From Actinostola sp. cb2023 (lineage: Eukaryota > Cnidaria > Anthozoa > Actiniaria > Actinostolidae), in the NCBI GenBank assembly GCA_033675265.1, contig JAUJYZ010000754.1, forward strand, positions 186,001 through 250,000: 64,000 nucleotides of DNA. The letters run 5' to 3'. The position numbers and the translations under genes are program-made. The first letter of the stretch is position 1. Every line of letters begins with the position of its first letter. Below are positions 24,938 to 37,693 of the stretch, in pieces. Under the pieces are notes generated by a model that saw only the letters and a list, made by a program, of their open reading frames with translations, ran no database searches and had not been told where the DNA came from.

Positions 24938-25030
24938 TACGGAATTTATCTTCGAGTGTTGAGAAATATATCTCACGAGTGAGCGCAGTGAATATTGTGC
25001 AATATTTCTCAACACTCGAAGATAAGTTGT
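24938..25030. repeat. Short inverted repeat (hairpin)
   Basis: ATCTTCGAGTGTTGAGAAATAT and its reverse complement flank about 40 nt. Confidence 0.75.
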
Positions 25031-25149
25031 GCTCTGTGACACTTGTAGTGGTAATGCTGCCGACATGTAAGCCTATATATGTGTGGAGGTAGGTAAGCAT
25101 AGTGGAGAAAGAAACTTTCAGGACTTTGTGATATGTGCCCGCTTACGGG

Positions 25150-26275
25150 AAGTTTCTCCTCATGCACGGGGAGATGTCCCTTTACGTGAAGATGTCCCGT
25201 AAAAGAAGATGTCCCTTTACGGGAGGTGTGAGGGGCGGATCCAGGGGGAGGGTTCTGGGGTTTGCAACCCCCCCTATGGATATTTTTTAAATACTTGTAT
25301 ATGTCAGTATGTCTGTCCGTAGGTCCCTCTTGCCTTTCAGCTCTCTCCCTCGTAAGAATAATATAATTAATTCATACTATTTGCACGACCGTTCAACTTC
25401 GAGGGCGGTTTGACTGATAACTGAAAGAACCTGCCTTTTTTAGCGGCAAAAGTTCAAGGCAAGGTCTCACGTAAATATGATTTTTTTTTGAAAATGATTT
25501 AACAAATCCGGAAAAACACCCAAAACAAATTTAAAGACTGTACTTGTTGTTGAAATCGAGAAAATGTTGCCAAAAGTTATCTCTAACTCGAAAAAATCCG
25601 CGAAGAAGTGATTCGAATGTTCGGGTTGTTTTCGTAAAGTCACGTGATGTGACGTCACAAGTGGAACACGTGCACAGCGCTGAGAATGTACGAACTGAAA
25701 TTGTTTACTAACTTGAAGGTGCTTTTTATATGTCTTCGCTTTTCGAAACTTAGTTTTACACACTAAGCTCACCCAGGAAGACTCATTCCAAGCATCTTTG
25801 TTGGATGTCCAATAAACTCACAATTTTACTGAACATTGAGTTTTGTTGTGTTACTGTAATAAAACAACTCCAGATCTCTAAAAATTGCATTTCAGAGCTT
25901 GTAGATTTCAAAATTTCAAAAGTGTCCCTTTACGGGGAGATGTCCCTTTACGTGAAGATGTCCCGTAAAGGAATATGTCCCTTTACGGGAAGTGTCCCTT
26001 TACGGGGATATGTCCCTTTACGAGGAGATGTCCCTTTACGGGAGGTGTCCCTTTACGAGGAGACGAGGAGATGTTCCTTTACGAGAGGTGTCCCTTCACG
26101 GCCGCGGGAAGATGTCCCATTACGGGAAGATGTCCCTTTACAGGAGATGTCCCCTTACAGGGGATCGATGTCCCTATTTCGGAAGGTGTACCTATATGGG
26201 TATAGTGTCCCTTAATGGGAAGCTTCCCTTTATGGGAGGTGTCCCCTTACGGTAGGTGTCCGTTAGAGGCGGTTA
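25150..26275. repeat. GTCCCTTTACGGG minisatellite clusters
   Basis: Irregular units of the type (G)ATGTCCCTTTACGGGA occur at 25150-25230 and densely at 25920-26275. The ORFs reading FTGxxPLRG are artefacts of this repeat. Confidence 0.85.
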
Positions 26276-26422
26276 GACTGTAATTGAGTATGACTGTACA
26301 AGTGAAGTCACGTAAAGTCTTTAGAATAAGGACATGATAAGCAAATCTGTAACAATAATACTACAGTAATTAACATTTAATTATAATCAAGGTATTTACT
26401 TATAGAGTCGGTGGCGTATGGG

Positions 26423-26428
26423 TTTATT
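26423..26428 (-). promoter_or_regulatory. Poly(A) signal AATAAA of the TSP1-tyrosinase gene
   Basis: AATAAA reads on the minus strand about 20 nt after the stop codon, which is plausible placement for a short 3' UTR. Confidence 0.55.
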
Positions 26429-26448
26429 TTTTCATATCCCTGCACACC

Positions 26449-28672
26449 TTATAGACTTTTTGGACTAATGTAATCTAATATCTCATGATTGAAGCCAAGC
26501 TTCTCATCAATGGGTGTCTTGGCGCTACCTGGAATCTGCCTAATTTGTGGTCTAATAGCTATCTCGAGTCTCTTGGCTTCAACAACCTCTTCAGGTGTCA
26601 CTCTGAAAAGCTGAAGAGTGCGGGCACTGATGGGGCTGAAGTCAGACCGTGGAATGCGACCCAAAAGTTGTGGAGAAATAGCTGAAACATAATAATAATA
26701 AATAATAATAAATAATAATAAATAATAATAATAATAATAAATAATAATAAATAATAATAAATAATAATAAATAATAATAAATAATAATAAATAATAATAA
26801 ATAATAATAAATAATAATAAATAATAATAAATAATAATAAATAATAATAAATAATAATAAATAATAATAAATAATAATAATAATAATAAATAATAAATAA
26901 TAATAATGGAAGTTCTTATCTAGCGTATTTTCATGCAATGCGCTTTACAACTGACCGACGGAGGACTTTTTTGGGTTGCATATGAAATTAAAGGCGCCCA
27001 TGCACGACAACCGAGCAGACATCCAAGCATTACAGTACAATAAGACTAGTGCTCTAACCCCTGCTAACTCGAACTGTGTTCCCTTTCCCTTGGGAATTCG
27101 AGTTAGCGGGATTCTACTGTTTGTCTGACCAACAAGGCCCGGATTTCTCTTCGGAGATTCCTCCGAGGATCGATGCAGTAATGACGAAGAAGCATTATTG
27201 TTAGCGCGCTCAAATCAAGGTGGATTTGCGTCCGTCTTTACTTACATCTCAATCTGCTCAACACATTTGCGATCTGAGAATTCTTCACTGGTGCGTATTC
27301 AACTCTTACATTCCCCAACAATTTCGTGTTGTCCAGGACGTGGATGGGAAGGAGGTTGGCACTGGGAAGAGTTGCTTTCAAGTCTTTGAAGAACGCTGTC
27401 ATGTGTGCGTTGCTTTTCTTCTGCCAGTCATCCCAAATCTAAAATATAAACAATTTCAAGTGTAGTTTCCTTTGATGATAATATTGCCCTTCAATGCACT
27501 CTATTATCGTAGATTAAAATCTACACAGCTAACATAATGCTGTATGACACAGCTGGGAAATTAAAAACGCGCGTTCCAGCGATCTTGACCAGAGTAAATT
27601 ATGTCATTCTCTCAAATCACTGAATATGTAAATTTTTAAATTTAAAGATAAACGGAATTTGTAGTTAACACCGCGGCTAAGAAACACGCTCGTGCTTTCT
27701 CTTGGCACGAGTAAAGACATAAATATAAGAGCATGTGTTTTCTCGTCCCAATTGAAGTATGTATGTAGAGGTTACGCTTGACAACTAATTGGCCTAAGCT
27801 AAAGTACCATGTGCATGTAATTTCGTATTTCCTGTATTTATACTTAACGACCATCTAAATGGTAGTTTCAAGGAGATTCGGATTCAGTTTCCCTGCAGCT
27901 ACAATGGAACCTCTATATAACGGACCTCTATTAAGTAGTCATCCTCTATTCAGCGGCCGCCGGCTTTTGAAGTCGGTCCCGATATATTTTTTGTCAGTCA
28001 AGCTCTGTAAATTATACCTCTATTAAGCGGCCACCTCTATATAACGGCCACTTTGTAAAGTCCCGAGGGTGGCCGTTATATAGAGGTTCCACTGTTATAA
28101 TTCGTTATCTAAATTGTGTGGGGAATTGGTTTACCTTATCGACAAAACCATGATGCAGGAAGAATTCAGGTGCAGAGGCAGAATCAAAGGAACACATTGT
28201 CCCATCAATCAAACAATGCAAAACGTCGTGAAGGTTAACTCTCAGGGCAAGCTCGAAAGATAGAAACTTTGAAGGTGGGATGGCCAACACCTGTGCTATA
28301 GCTACACTATCAGGTGGATTGCCGTTGAAGAATCTCTTCAAACATCGAGGTGGTGGAGCCGATGGGCCCAGCTGCCATACCGATTCCCGGAAGAGGCCAT
28401 CTTGGACGCAGCCCGAATTTGCAACCCCATTTCCTCCAATGCCGTCAGCACCAGAGAACCATAAATCACCTTGCATAGAATTCCAAGGTCTTCCTGATAC
28501 AACGCTCCAGTCCCAATACGGCAGAGTCAGTGTACAGTCCACACGTCGAAGGAGGTTTTCATATTGCAGAATGTACCATCGATGCCATGTCAGGAAATGC
28601 AATTTACCGTGAATACCCTTGAGAAAGAACAACTTGTGCACGGCAATAAAGGCATCATAATCTTTTTTGTAA
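26449..28672 (-). CDS. Tyrosinase copper domain and C-terminal exons of the TSP1-tyrosinase gene
   Basis: Exon 28672-28135 (538 nt, the same length as in the short paralogues) carries CuA (HFLTWHRWY), LTLPYWDWS, and CuB ([11 protein letters not shown] and FFLHHGFVD). Exon 27438-27246 begins [10 protein letters not shown] and exon 26681-26449 ends YISPKSL followed by TAA. The aspartate of the common D-P-x-F CuB signature is replaced by Ala (SAPEFF) here and in the paralogues; the copper-binding histidines remain. Confidence 0.9.
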
Positions 28673-31600
28673 CTGAAAAGAAAAAAGAAAAAATATGGTA
28701 ATTTTTTTCATTGGAAATCATCGCGCGTATACTTGTTAAAAGACAGACGTATAGATGATAAACGCTCACGACTGAACAGTTCAATCCGCGAGGAAAAAAG
28801 AGAAGAGACTGCAGAGTTAATGAAGCTTTTAAAACTTGCCAATTTTTCACGGAGCCATTGTTGAAGCTTTTTTGGCACAAAAACTATAACAACAATTTCG
28901 ATCGAGCTTAACACTTTTGAACATATTTAGGGGGGGTAGAGGGGGGGTAGGGGGGGGGGGGGGGGACTCCCATATATAAAGTGGTTGAGAATGACCCCTA
29001 ACAGGTACCTGAGTCTTACCCAGGTGGGCATGGCAACAAATAATTTTTAACCCTTAAAGGTACCAACTCTAAAGTGACAAAAGCTACAACTGTCATTCCG
29101 GCTGTCATTATCTTCTCTCGGGTATCTTATTTACTGACAAACACCCTAAATTTTACCGGCTTAGTCTCTTGTGGTCCTTTTAGATTTGTGACACCCTAAG
29201 AGGTACCAAATCGCGAATCAGCTGGACCCCTAAAAGGTACGACGAGCATCCCAACCACTTTATATATGGGAGTCCCCCCCCCCCCCCTCCCCCGGGAGTT
29301 ACGGTACGGTACCGTGACATGTCCAAGCATTCTGGTTGGTTGAGAAACGATTTTGCGCGCTGTGATTGATTGGTTGAATAGTTGTCTTTGATTCCGTACC
29401 GTAACCGTTCCGTACCGTAGGTTTTCCACTCATGCGTATGAAAAGATTATATATATGTTTCAAACGTGAGTGAGTTGGAGAAGTCTATCACCTTGGATTA
29501 GTGGATAGGGTTATCACTGCAGCAATGTATCTTTTACGTTCGTCTACAGTCATGGAAGTGATTTCCTGTCTAATACGAGTGCAGTTAACCATGGAGCCAG
29601 AAGAAGAACAAACACAACGTTGGTTACATTTATCCCTGACAAACGCGCCAGCTTTACAACCTAGAAAAACGAAACAAAGTCACGAAAACAAACCCTTATG
29701 AGACTTATGAAAGTTTTGATTATTAGCTATTATGCTTATAAACTAGAAAATACAAGCATCAAGCAGATTTAGTTTCAATGATGAAACACTTAAAACCTAA
29801 GCTAAAGGTATTGCCAAAAAGATCATCAACTGAAACTTTTTTGGGAGATTGCCCAAGTCCACCCCCCAACACCCCCCCCCCCCCCCCCCCCAATATATAT
29901 ATAATAAAATACATATATAAGAATGGTCCATCCCTAGGTTAACATTGCTTTTTGGTATGCTATATACTGCCTTCTTTTTTGTTGAGTTTTCTATCACTAA
30001 CTAACCTGGACACGGATTTGTCGAACAAGCTTGTGTCTCTGAACTATTTCCCTGACAGTCCTTCCCACCATTTGCTGGTGGTGGTTTTGTACACGTTCTT
30101 GACCGTGATTGGCTACCACCACCACACGTGACAGAACAGTTTCCCCAAGGATTCCAATCGGACCACTTTCCATCAACTGAAATTTAAAATATTTGCATTT
30201 TTAGAATGGAGACCGTTCGAAATATCATCCAACGATAATCTCTAAACTTCTCATTATTTTATTTAGAATTTTTAGAATTCATTTTACATATGGTATGATA
30301 TAGTATACATTGCTATCTTTGCATGGTGCTGCAGAGTTCTATTACGCTATATACGTTCAAATCATTGTCCATCTCCTCCATCTCCATACATCACTCTATT
30401 TAGAATTATAGCTAACCTGGACATGGGTTTGCTCCACACTGCCTTGTTTCTGATTTAGCTGGTCCGCAGTCTTTTCCACCATTGGCTGGTGCAGGATTGG
30501 TACACGTTCTTGTTCGTGATTGATTGCCACCACCACAAGAGGCAGAACAAGCGCCCCATGACTTCCAGTCCGACCACTTTCCGTCGACTATAACAGAATG
30601 GGAAAACATGTTATGTACTTGTGAAAGTCATAGCGCATCTAAATCCATCAATTCATCGATCTCTACCTGGACATGCGTTTGCACCACACTGCCTTGTTTC
30701 TGATTTGGCTGGTCCGCAGCCTTTTCCACCATTGGCTGGTGCAGGATTGGTACATGTTCTTGATCGTGATTGAGTACCTCCACCACAAGAGGCGGAACAA
30801 ACGCTCCATGGCTTCCAGTCCGACCATTTTCCGTCGACTTAAACAGAATGGAAATAAATGTAGTGTACATTTGAAAGGCATATTGCGCATCGCAATGTAT
30901 GAATACATCTAATACCTGGACACGGGTTTGCTCCACACTGCCTTGTTTCTGATTTGGCTGGTCCGCAGTCTTTTCCACCATTGGCTGGTGCAGGATTGGT
31001 ACATGTTCTTGATCGTGATTGAGTACCACCACCACAAGAGGCGGAACAAACGCTCCATGGCTTCCAGGCGGACCACTTTCCGTCGACTATGACAGAATGG
31101 AAATAAATGTTTTGTACTTTTGAAAGGCATTGCGCATCTAAATATAAATGCAACAATCTCTTATTACCTGGACATGCGTTTGCGCCACACTGCCTTGTTT
31201 CTGATTTGGCTGGTCCGCAGTCTTTTCCACCATTGGCTGGTGCAGGATTGGTACATGTTCTTGATCGTGATTGAGTACCACCACCACAAGAAGCGGAACA
31301 AGCGCCCCATTGATTCCAGGCGGACCACTTTCCGTCGACTATGACAGAATGGAAATATATGTTTTGTACTTTTGAAAGGCATTTCGCATCTAAATATAAA
31401 TGCAACAATCTCTACCTGGACATCGGTTTGCCCCACACTGCCTTGTTTCTGATTTGGCTAGTCCGCAGTCTTTTCCTCCATTGGCGGGTGCAGGATTGGT
31501 ACATGTTCTTGATCGTGATTGAGTACCACCACCACAAGAGGCGGAACAAGCGCCCCATGACTTCCAGTCCGACCACTTTCCGTCGACTATAGCAGAATGG

Positions 31601-34600
31601 GAAAACATGTTATGCACTTTTGAAAGGCATAGCGCCTCTAAATTCCTTCAATTCATCGATCTCTACCTGGACATGCGTTTGCGCCACACTGCCTTGTTTC
31701 TGATTTGGCTGGTCCGCAGCCTTTTCCACCATTGGCTGGTGCAGGATTGGTACATGTTCTTGATCGTGATTGAGTACCACCACCACAAGAGGCGGAACAA
31801 ACGCTCCATGGCTTCCAGGCGGACCACTTTCCGTCGACTATGACAGAATGGAAATAAATGTTTTGTACTTTTGAAAGGCATTGCGCATCTAAATATAAAT
31901 GCAACAATCTCTACCTGGACATGGGTTTGCGCCACATTGCCTTGTTTCTGATTTGGCTGGTCCGCAGTCTTTTCCACCATTGGCGGGTGCAGGATTGGTA
32001 CATGTTCTTGATCGTGATTGAGTACCACCACCACAAGAGGCGGAACAAGCGCCCCATGAGTTCCAGTCCGACCACTTTCCATCGACTATAGCAGAATGGG
32101 AAAACATGTTATGTACTTTTGAAAGGCATAGCGCATCTAAATCCATCAATTCATCGATCTCTACCTGGACATGCGCTTGCGCCACACTGCCTTGTTTCTG
32201 ATTTGGCTGGTCCGCAGTCTTTTCCACCATTGGCTGGTGCAGGATTGGTACATATTCTTGATCGTGATTGAGTACCACCACCACAAGAGGCGGAACAAGC
32301 GCCCCATGACTTCCAGTTCGACCACTTTCCGTCGACTATAGCAGAATGGGAAAACATGTTATGCACTTTTGAAAGGCATAGCGCATCTAAATCCATCAAT
32401 TCATCGATCTCTACCTGGACATGCGTTTGCGCCACACTGCCTTGTTTCTGATTTGGCTGGTCCGCAGTCTTTTCCACCATTGGCTGGTGCAGGATTGGTA
32501 CATGTTCTTGATCGTGATTGAGTACCACCACCACAAGAGGCGGAACAAGCGCCCCATTGATTCCAGGCGGACCACTTTCCGTCGACTATGACAGAATGGA
32601 AATAAATGTTTTGTACTTTTGAAAGGCATTGCGCATCTAAATATAAATGCAACAATTTCTACCTGGACATGGGTTTGCGCCACATTGCCTTGTTTCTGAT
32701 TTGGCTGGTCCGCAGTCTTTTCCACCATTGGCTGGTGCAGGATTGGTACATGTTCTTGATCGTGATTGAGTACCACCACCACAAGAGGCGGAACAAGCGC
32801 CCCATTGATTCCAGGCGGACCACTTTCCGTCGACTATGACAGAATGGAAATAAATGTTTTGTACTTTTGAAAGGCATTGCGCATCTAAATATAAATGCAA
32901 CAATCTCTACCTGGACATCGGTTTGCCCCACACTGCCTTGTTTCTGATTTGGCTAGTCCGCAGTCTTTTCCACCATTGGCGGGTGCAGGATTGGTACATG
33001 TTCTTGATCGTGATTGAGTACCACCACCACAAGAGGCGGAACAAGCGCCCCATGACTTCCAGTCCGACCACTTTCCGTCGACTATGACAGAATGGAAATA
33101 AATGTTTTGTACTTTTGAAAGGCATTGCGCATCTAAATATAAATGCAACAATCTCTACCTGGACATCGGTTTGCCCCACACTGCCTTGTTTCTGATTTGG
33201 CTAGTCCGCAGTCTTTTCCACCATTGGCGGGTGCAGGATTGGTACATGTTCTTGATCGTGATTGAGTACCACCACCACAAGAGGCGGAACAAGCGCCCCA
33301 TTGATTCCAGGCGGACCACTTTCCGTCGACTATGACAGAATGGAAATAAATGTTTTGTACTTTAGAAAGGCATTGCGCATCTAAATATAAATGCAACAAT
33401 CTCTACCTGGACATCGGTTTGCCCCACACTGCCTTGTTTCTGATTTGGCTAGTCCGCAGTCTTTTCCACCATTGGCGGGTGCAGGATTGGTACATGTTCT
33501 TGATCGTGATTGAGTACCACCACCACAAGAGGCGGAACAAGCGCCCCATGACTTCCAGTTCGACCACTTTCCGTCGACTATAGCAGAATGGGAAAACATG
33601 TTATGTACTTTTGAAAGGCATAGCGCATCTAAATCCATCAATTCATCGATCTCTACCTGGACATGCGTTTGCGCCACACTGCCTTGTTTCTGATTTGGCT
33701 GGTCCGCAGTCTTTTCCACCATTGGCTGGTGCAGGATTGGTACATGTTCTTGATCGTGATTGAGTACCACCACCACAAGAGGCGGAACAAGCGCCCCATT
33801 GATTCCAGGCGGACCACTTTCCGTCGACTATGACAGAATGGAAATAAATGTTTTGTACTTTAGAAAGGCATTGCGCATCTAAATATAAATGCAACAATCT
33901 CTACCTGGACATCGGTTTGCCCCACACTGCCTTGTTTCTGATTTGGCTAGTCCGCAGTCTTTTCCACCATTGGCGGGTGCAGGATTGGTACATGTTCTTG
34001 ATCGTGATTGAGTACCACCACCACAAGAGGCGGAACAAGCGCCCCATGACTTCCAGTCCGACCACTTTCCGTCGACTATAGCAGAATGGGAAAACATGTT
34101 ATGTACTTTTGAAAGGCATAACGCATCTAAATCCATCAATTCATCGATCTCTACCTGGACATGCGTTTGCCCCACACTGCCTTGTTTCTGATTTGGCTAG
34201 TCCGCAGTCTTTTCCACCATTGGCTGGTGCAGGATTGGTACATGTTCTTGATCGTGATTGAGTACCACCACCACAAGAGGCGGAACAAGCGCCCCATTGA
34301 TTCCAGGCGGACCACTTTCCGTCGACTATGACAGAATGGAAATAAATGTTTTGTACTTTAGAAAGGCATTGCGCATCTAAATATAAATGCAACAATCTCT
34401 ACCTGGACATCGGTTTGCCCCACACTGCCTTGTTTCTGATTTGGCTAGTCCGCAGTCTTTTCCACCATTGGCGGGTGCAGGATTGGTACATGTTCTTGAT
34501 CGTGATTGAGTACCACCACCACAAGAGGCGGAACAAGCGCCCCATGGCTTCCAGGCGGACCACTTACCATCAACTAAAACGGAATCGTAAATCAATGATA

Positions 34601-37600
34601 TTGGATTTTGTTATGTTGCAAATATGAATGAAGCGAATATATGTATCTTCATTGTAAGTTCTGGCTTTGAGCTATCTAGACCTATAGAATGGTTTTATTT
34701 TCTGTAGATGCAGGTTGACAGTATCGAAACCAAGAACGAGAACACCGTTAGAGAAACCGAACACCACCGTCCTATTCGAAGCGCGGCTCAGAATGTATAG
34801 AGAGAATAATGCAACAAACCGAATGAACACCAAATTACGATATCATATTTTTAAAGTTGCACTACTGTTGTTTTCCTTAATATACTTTAGTGTGTTCATA
34901 TGTAATCCTGACGGGTCGGGAGAGTGCAGGAAATGGAATACTCTAATTATGTAAATCAATTGGTAACAATGTGCGAGAGTAGGAATCAGCGTTCTTTAAT
35001 TTCGTTTTTTTTTAACGCGGAAAATTTAATTGAGCCATTCAACAAATATGAATTAAGAAAACGGGCGATGGAACTGAAAGGTTTTTTCAAAGGATCCGTG
35101 TGATTGGATTAGTCCTGAATAAAAAATTTTTAGAATATTTTTACCTGGGCATTTGTTTGTTTTACACTGTTGTGTTTCAGAACTCGATCCAGCGCATTTC
35201 TTCCCGCCATTGGCAGGGGCAGGGTTTGTACACGTTCTTGATCGTGAATGGCTGCCGCCGCCACAAGAGGCGGAACAAGGGCCCCACGGTTTCCACGTAG
35301 ACCACTTGCCATCTACTTCTGGTTTGGAAAAGAGGGAGATATATAATAAATATTTCAAGAAAAACTTGAAAATTGCTTCGAATGGCACTGCAGGAAATGT
35401 TTGCGTTGTGAAAGCTTTGGATACTTTATGTTGCGTTCTTTGCCCGAGTAAGTAAGTAAAGTAAGTCGATCAACAGTCTGTTATTTAAAACTCGAAGTAT
35501 AATATGACACAGTGACTCGTGCCAATATATTGAAGGCATCTGTCTGCATGTCATGACACTTCCTCGCAGTGCTCAATTACAGTGTGACTACACCAACCTA
35601 GGCCACCCAAACAAATTTCCATACAAATTATCCAATCACAATTGAGTATTTAAACAATAGAATCTGCACAATTTTTCATATTTTTGCTTTTAAAAGCATA
35701 AATTTAACTTTATATGTGTATGTATATGATCAAGAGTGAACAAGAAACAGTTTTTAAAAATTGTAGAATTCGACGTCATCATTCTGTTATTCAGCATCAC
35801 AAATGTGATTAGAAAATTTGATTCAAAATTTGTTTGGGTGGCCTTGGTTGGTGTAGTCGCACTGTAAAGCTGACTTGGTGTAAATTAAGTTTTGTCGTTT
35901 ATTGAGGCTTTTGAAAGTCCTATATTTTTTGGGGAGGAATTACTGTTTAATTTAATTTTTTATTATAGTCGACGACTCCGTAAATTTCTCAAGACCTACT
36001 TGGTGAACATGGTTTTTCATTGCACGCTTGTGTTTGTGATTTAGGCCCTTTACAGTATCGTCCACCATTAGCTGGTTTAGGATTTGTGCAGGTTCGTGAT
36101 CTTGATCGGCTACCACCACCACATTTCGCTGAACATAGTCCCCAGGCACGCCAAGCCGACCAACCTCCATTTGTTGCTATTAAGAATCATAAACGCGATT
36201 TCAGCAAATAATCATGCACTTTTTCCCTTTCACTGGTAACTCGAAAGAAGTAAATCCAGAACATCCAAGATATTTCAATAGCCCCCTTCACAGTTCCCTG
36301 CGCCATCTTGAAAGATAGCCGTGCCTTTGCATCGAAGCGAGACCAACGGTGACCTTGCAATGATGGAGACCTTTTAGTTATTCACATTTCTCTATCATTG
36401 CAAGGTCACCGTTGGTCTCGCTTCGATGCAAAGGCACGCCTATATCTTTCAAAATGGCGCAGGGAACTGTGATGGGAACTATTCACCAAGAGAGCCAGAT
36501 CTAGTTCTAGTCAAGTAATTTATACCTGGGCAGTTGTAAATTCCACATCTTCTTCGTTGCTTTTGTTTTGTGGCCCCATTACAAAGAGCTCCGCCATTGG
36601 CTGGCTTAGGGTTTGTGCATGTCCTATCTCGCGTTTGGATGCCTCTGCCTCCACAAGTAAATGAACATTGTGTCCATGAGCTCCACGCCGACCATCCTCC
36701 ACTGATTACTCCATCTGCGGATGCACATAATCAAGCATCAATCAAGCATCATCATCATCAACAACAACAAACAGCAGCAGCAACAACGTACAGAAACTGC
36801 AAGTGCAGCTCAACTCCACCAAGTCCACTGACTAGCACAACTTCGATCGACATCACATTACACAAATGTACGTTGCTGGTCATAAACAAAGTAATGATTA
36901 GTTGCTTAATTCGTTTAATTTTACGTTAACGGTTAGTATTTACAATCCTATACATCTGCGCATGCTCTGTGGGCCTTCACACTGAGTTTCGTCTACTCGT
37001 GAGAGTAGAATCATCGCTTCTTGACTACACCTACAATTATGACAATATATACAATATACAATACAAGACAACCTTCTTTTGATAAGAGCTAACACTTCCC
37101 AGGCACAGGCACGTGTTCTCCTTCACTCCCAGACCCTTTAGAATTAACTCTTTATACAGAAGTAGGATATTCGGCAATAGCTACTCTGATATTTTGATGG
37201 AAACGGTGCTTGTACGTACATGTCATAATTGCAAGCTGTAGTGATGCAGCAATCATAACTAATTGTCATAGTGCAGGTACCGGGGGGGGGGGGGGGGGGG
37301 GGGGGAGTGGTACTCCCAATAATTACATGATATATATGTGCGGCGGTACAGGGTCCAGGTTTTGGGCCATTTTATTCTCTAATCCAGGTAAAATGAACGC
37401 ATAGTAAAACTCCGCATGAACAATAATAATGGCGTCAGTCAGACGTAAAGGTGTTAGAGTGTTAGTCTGGCAAAATATCCTGACGAATACATCGTATCAG
37501 ATCGTCAATAAGAATTCGTAAATCCAGGTTTGTTTTATTTGGGAAATTCGTAAATCCAGGTTTTCGAGTGACAAATTCCAAAAACAGGGTCCGGGTCTGA

Positions 37601-37651
37601 ACATCTCGCCGCACATACCTAACCATTTTTTAACCACCCCCCCCCCCCCCC

Positions 37652-37693
<42 letters not shown>

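Noticed and set aside
30417..34573. CRISPR-like regularly spaced repeats
   Set aside because: The repeats are 171-nt coding TSP1 exons and the spacers are near-identical introns with splice sites; the genome is eukaryotic.
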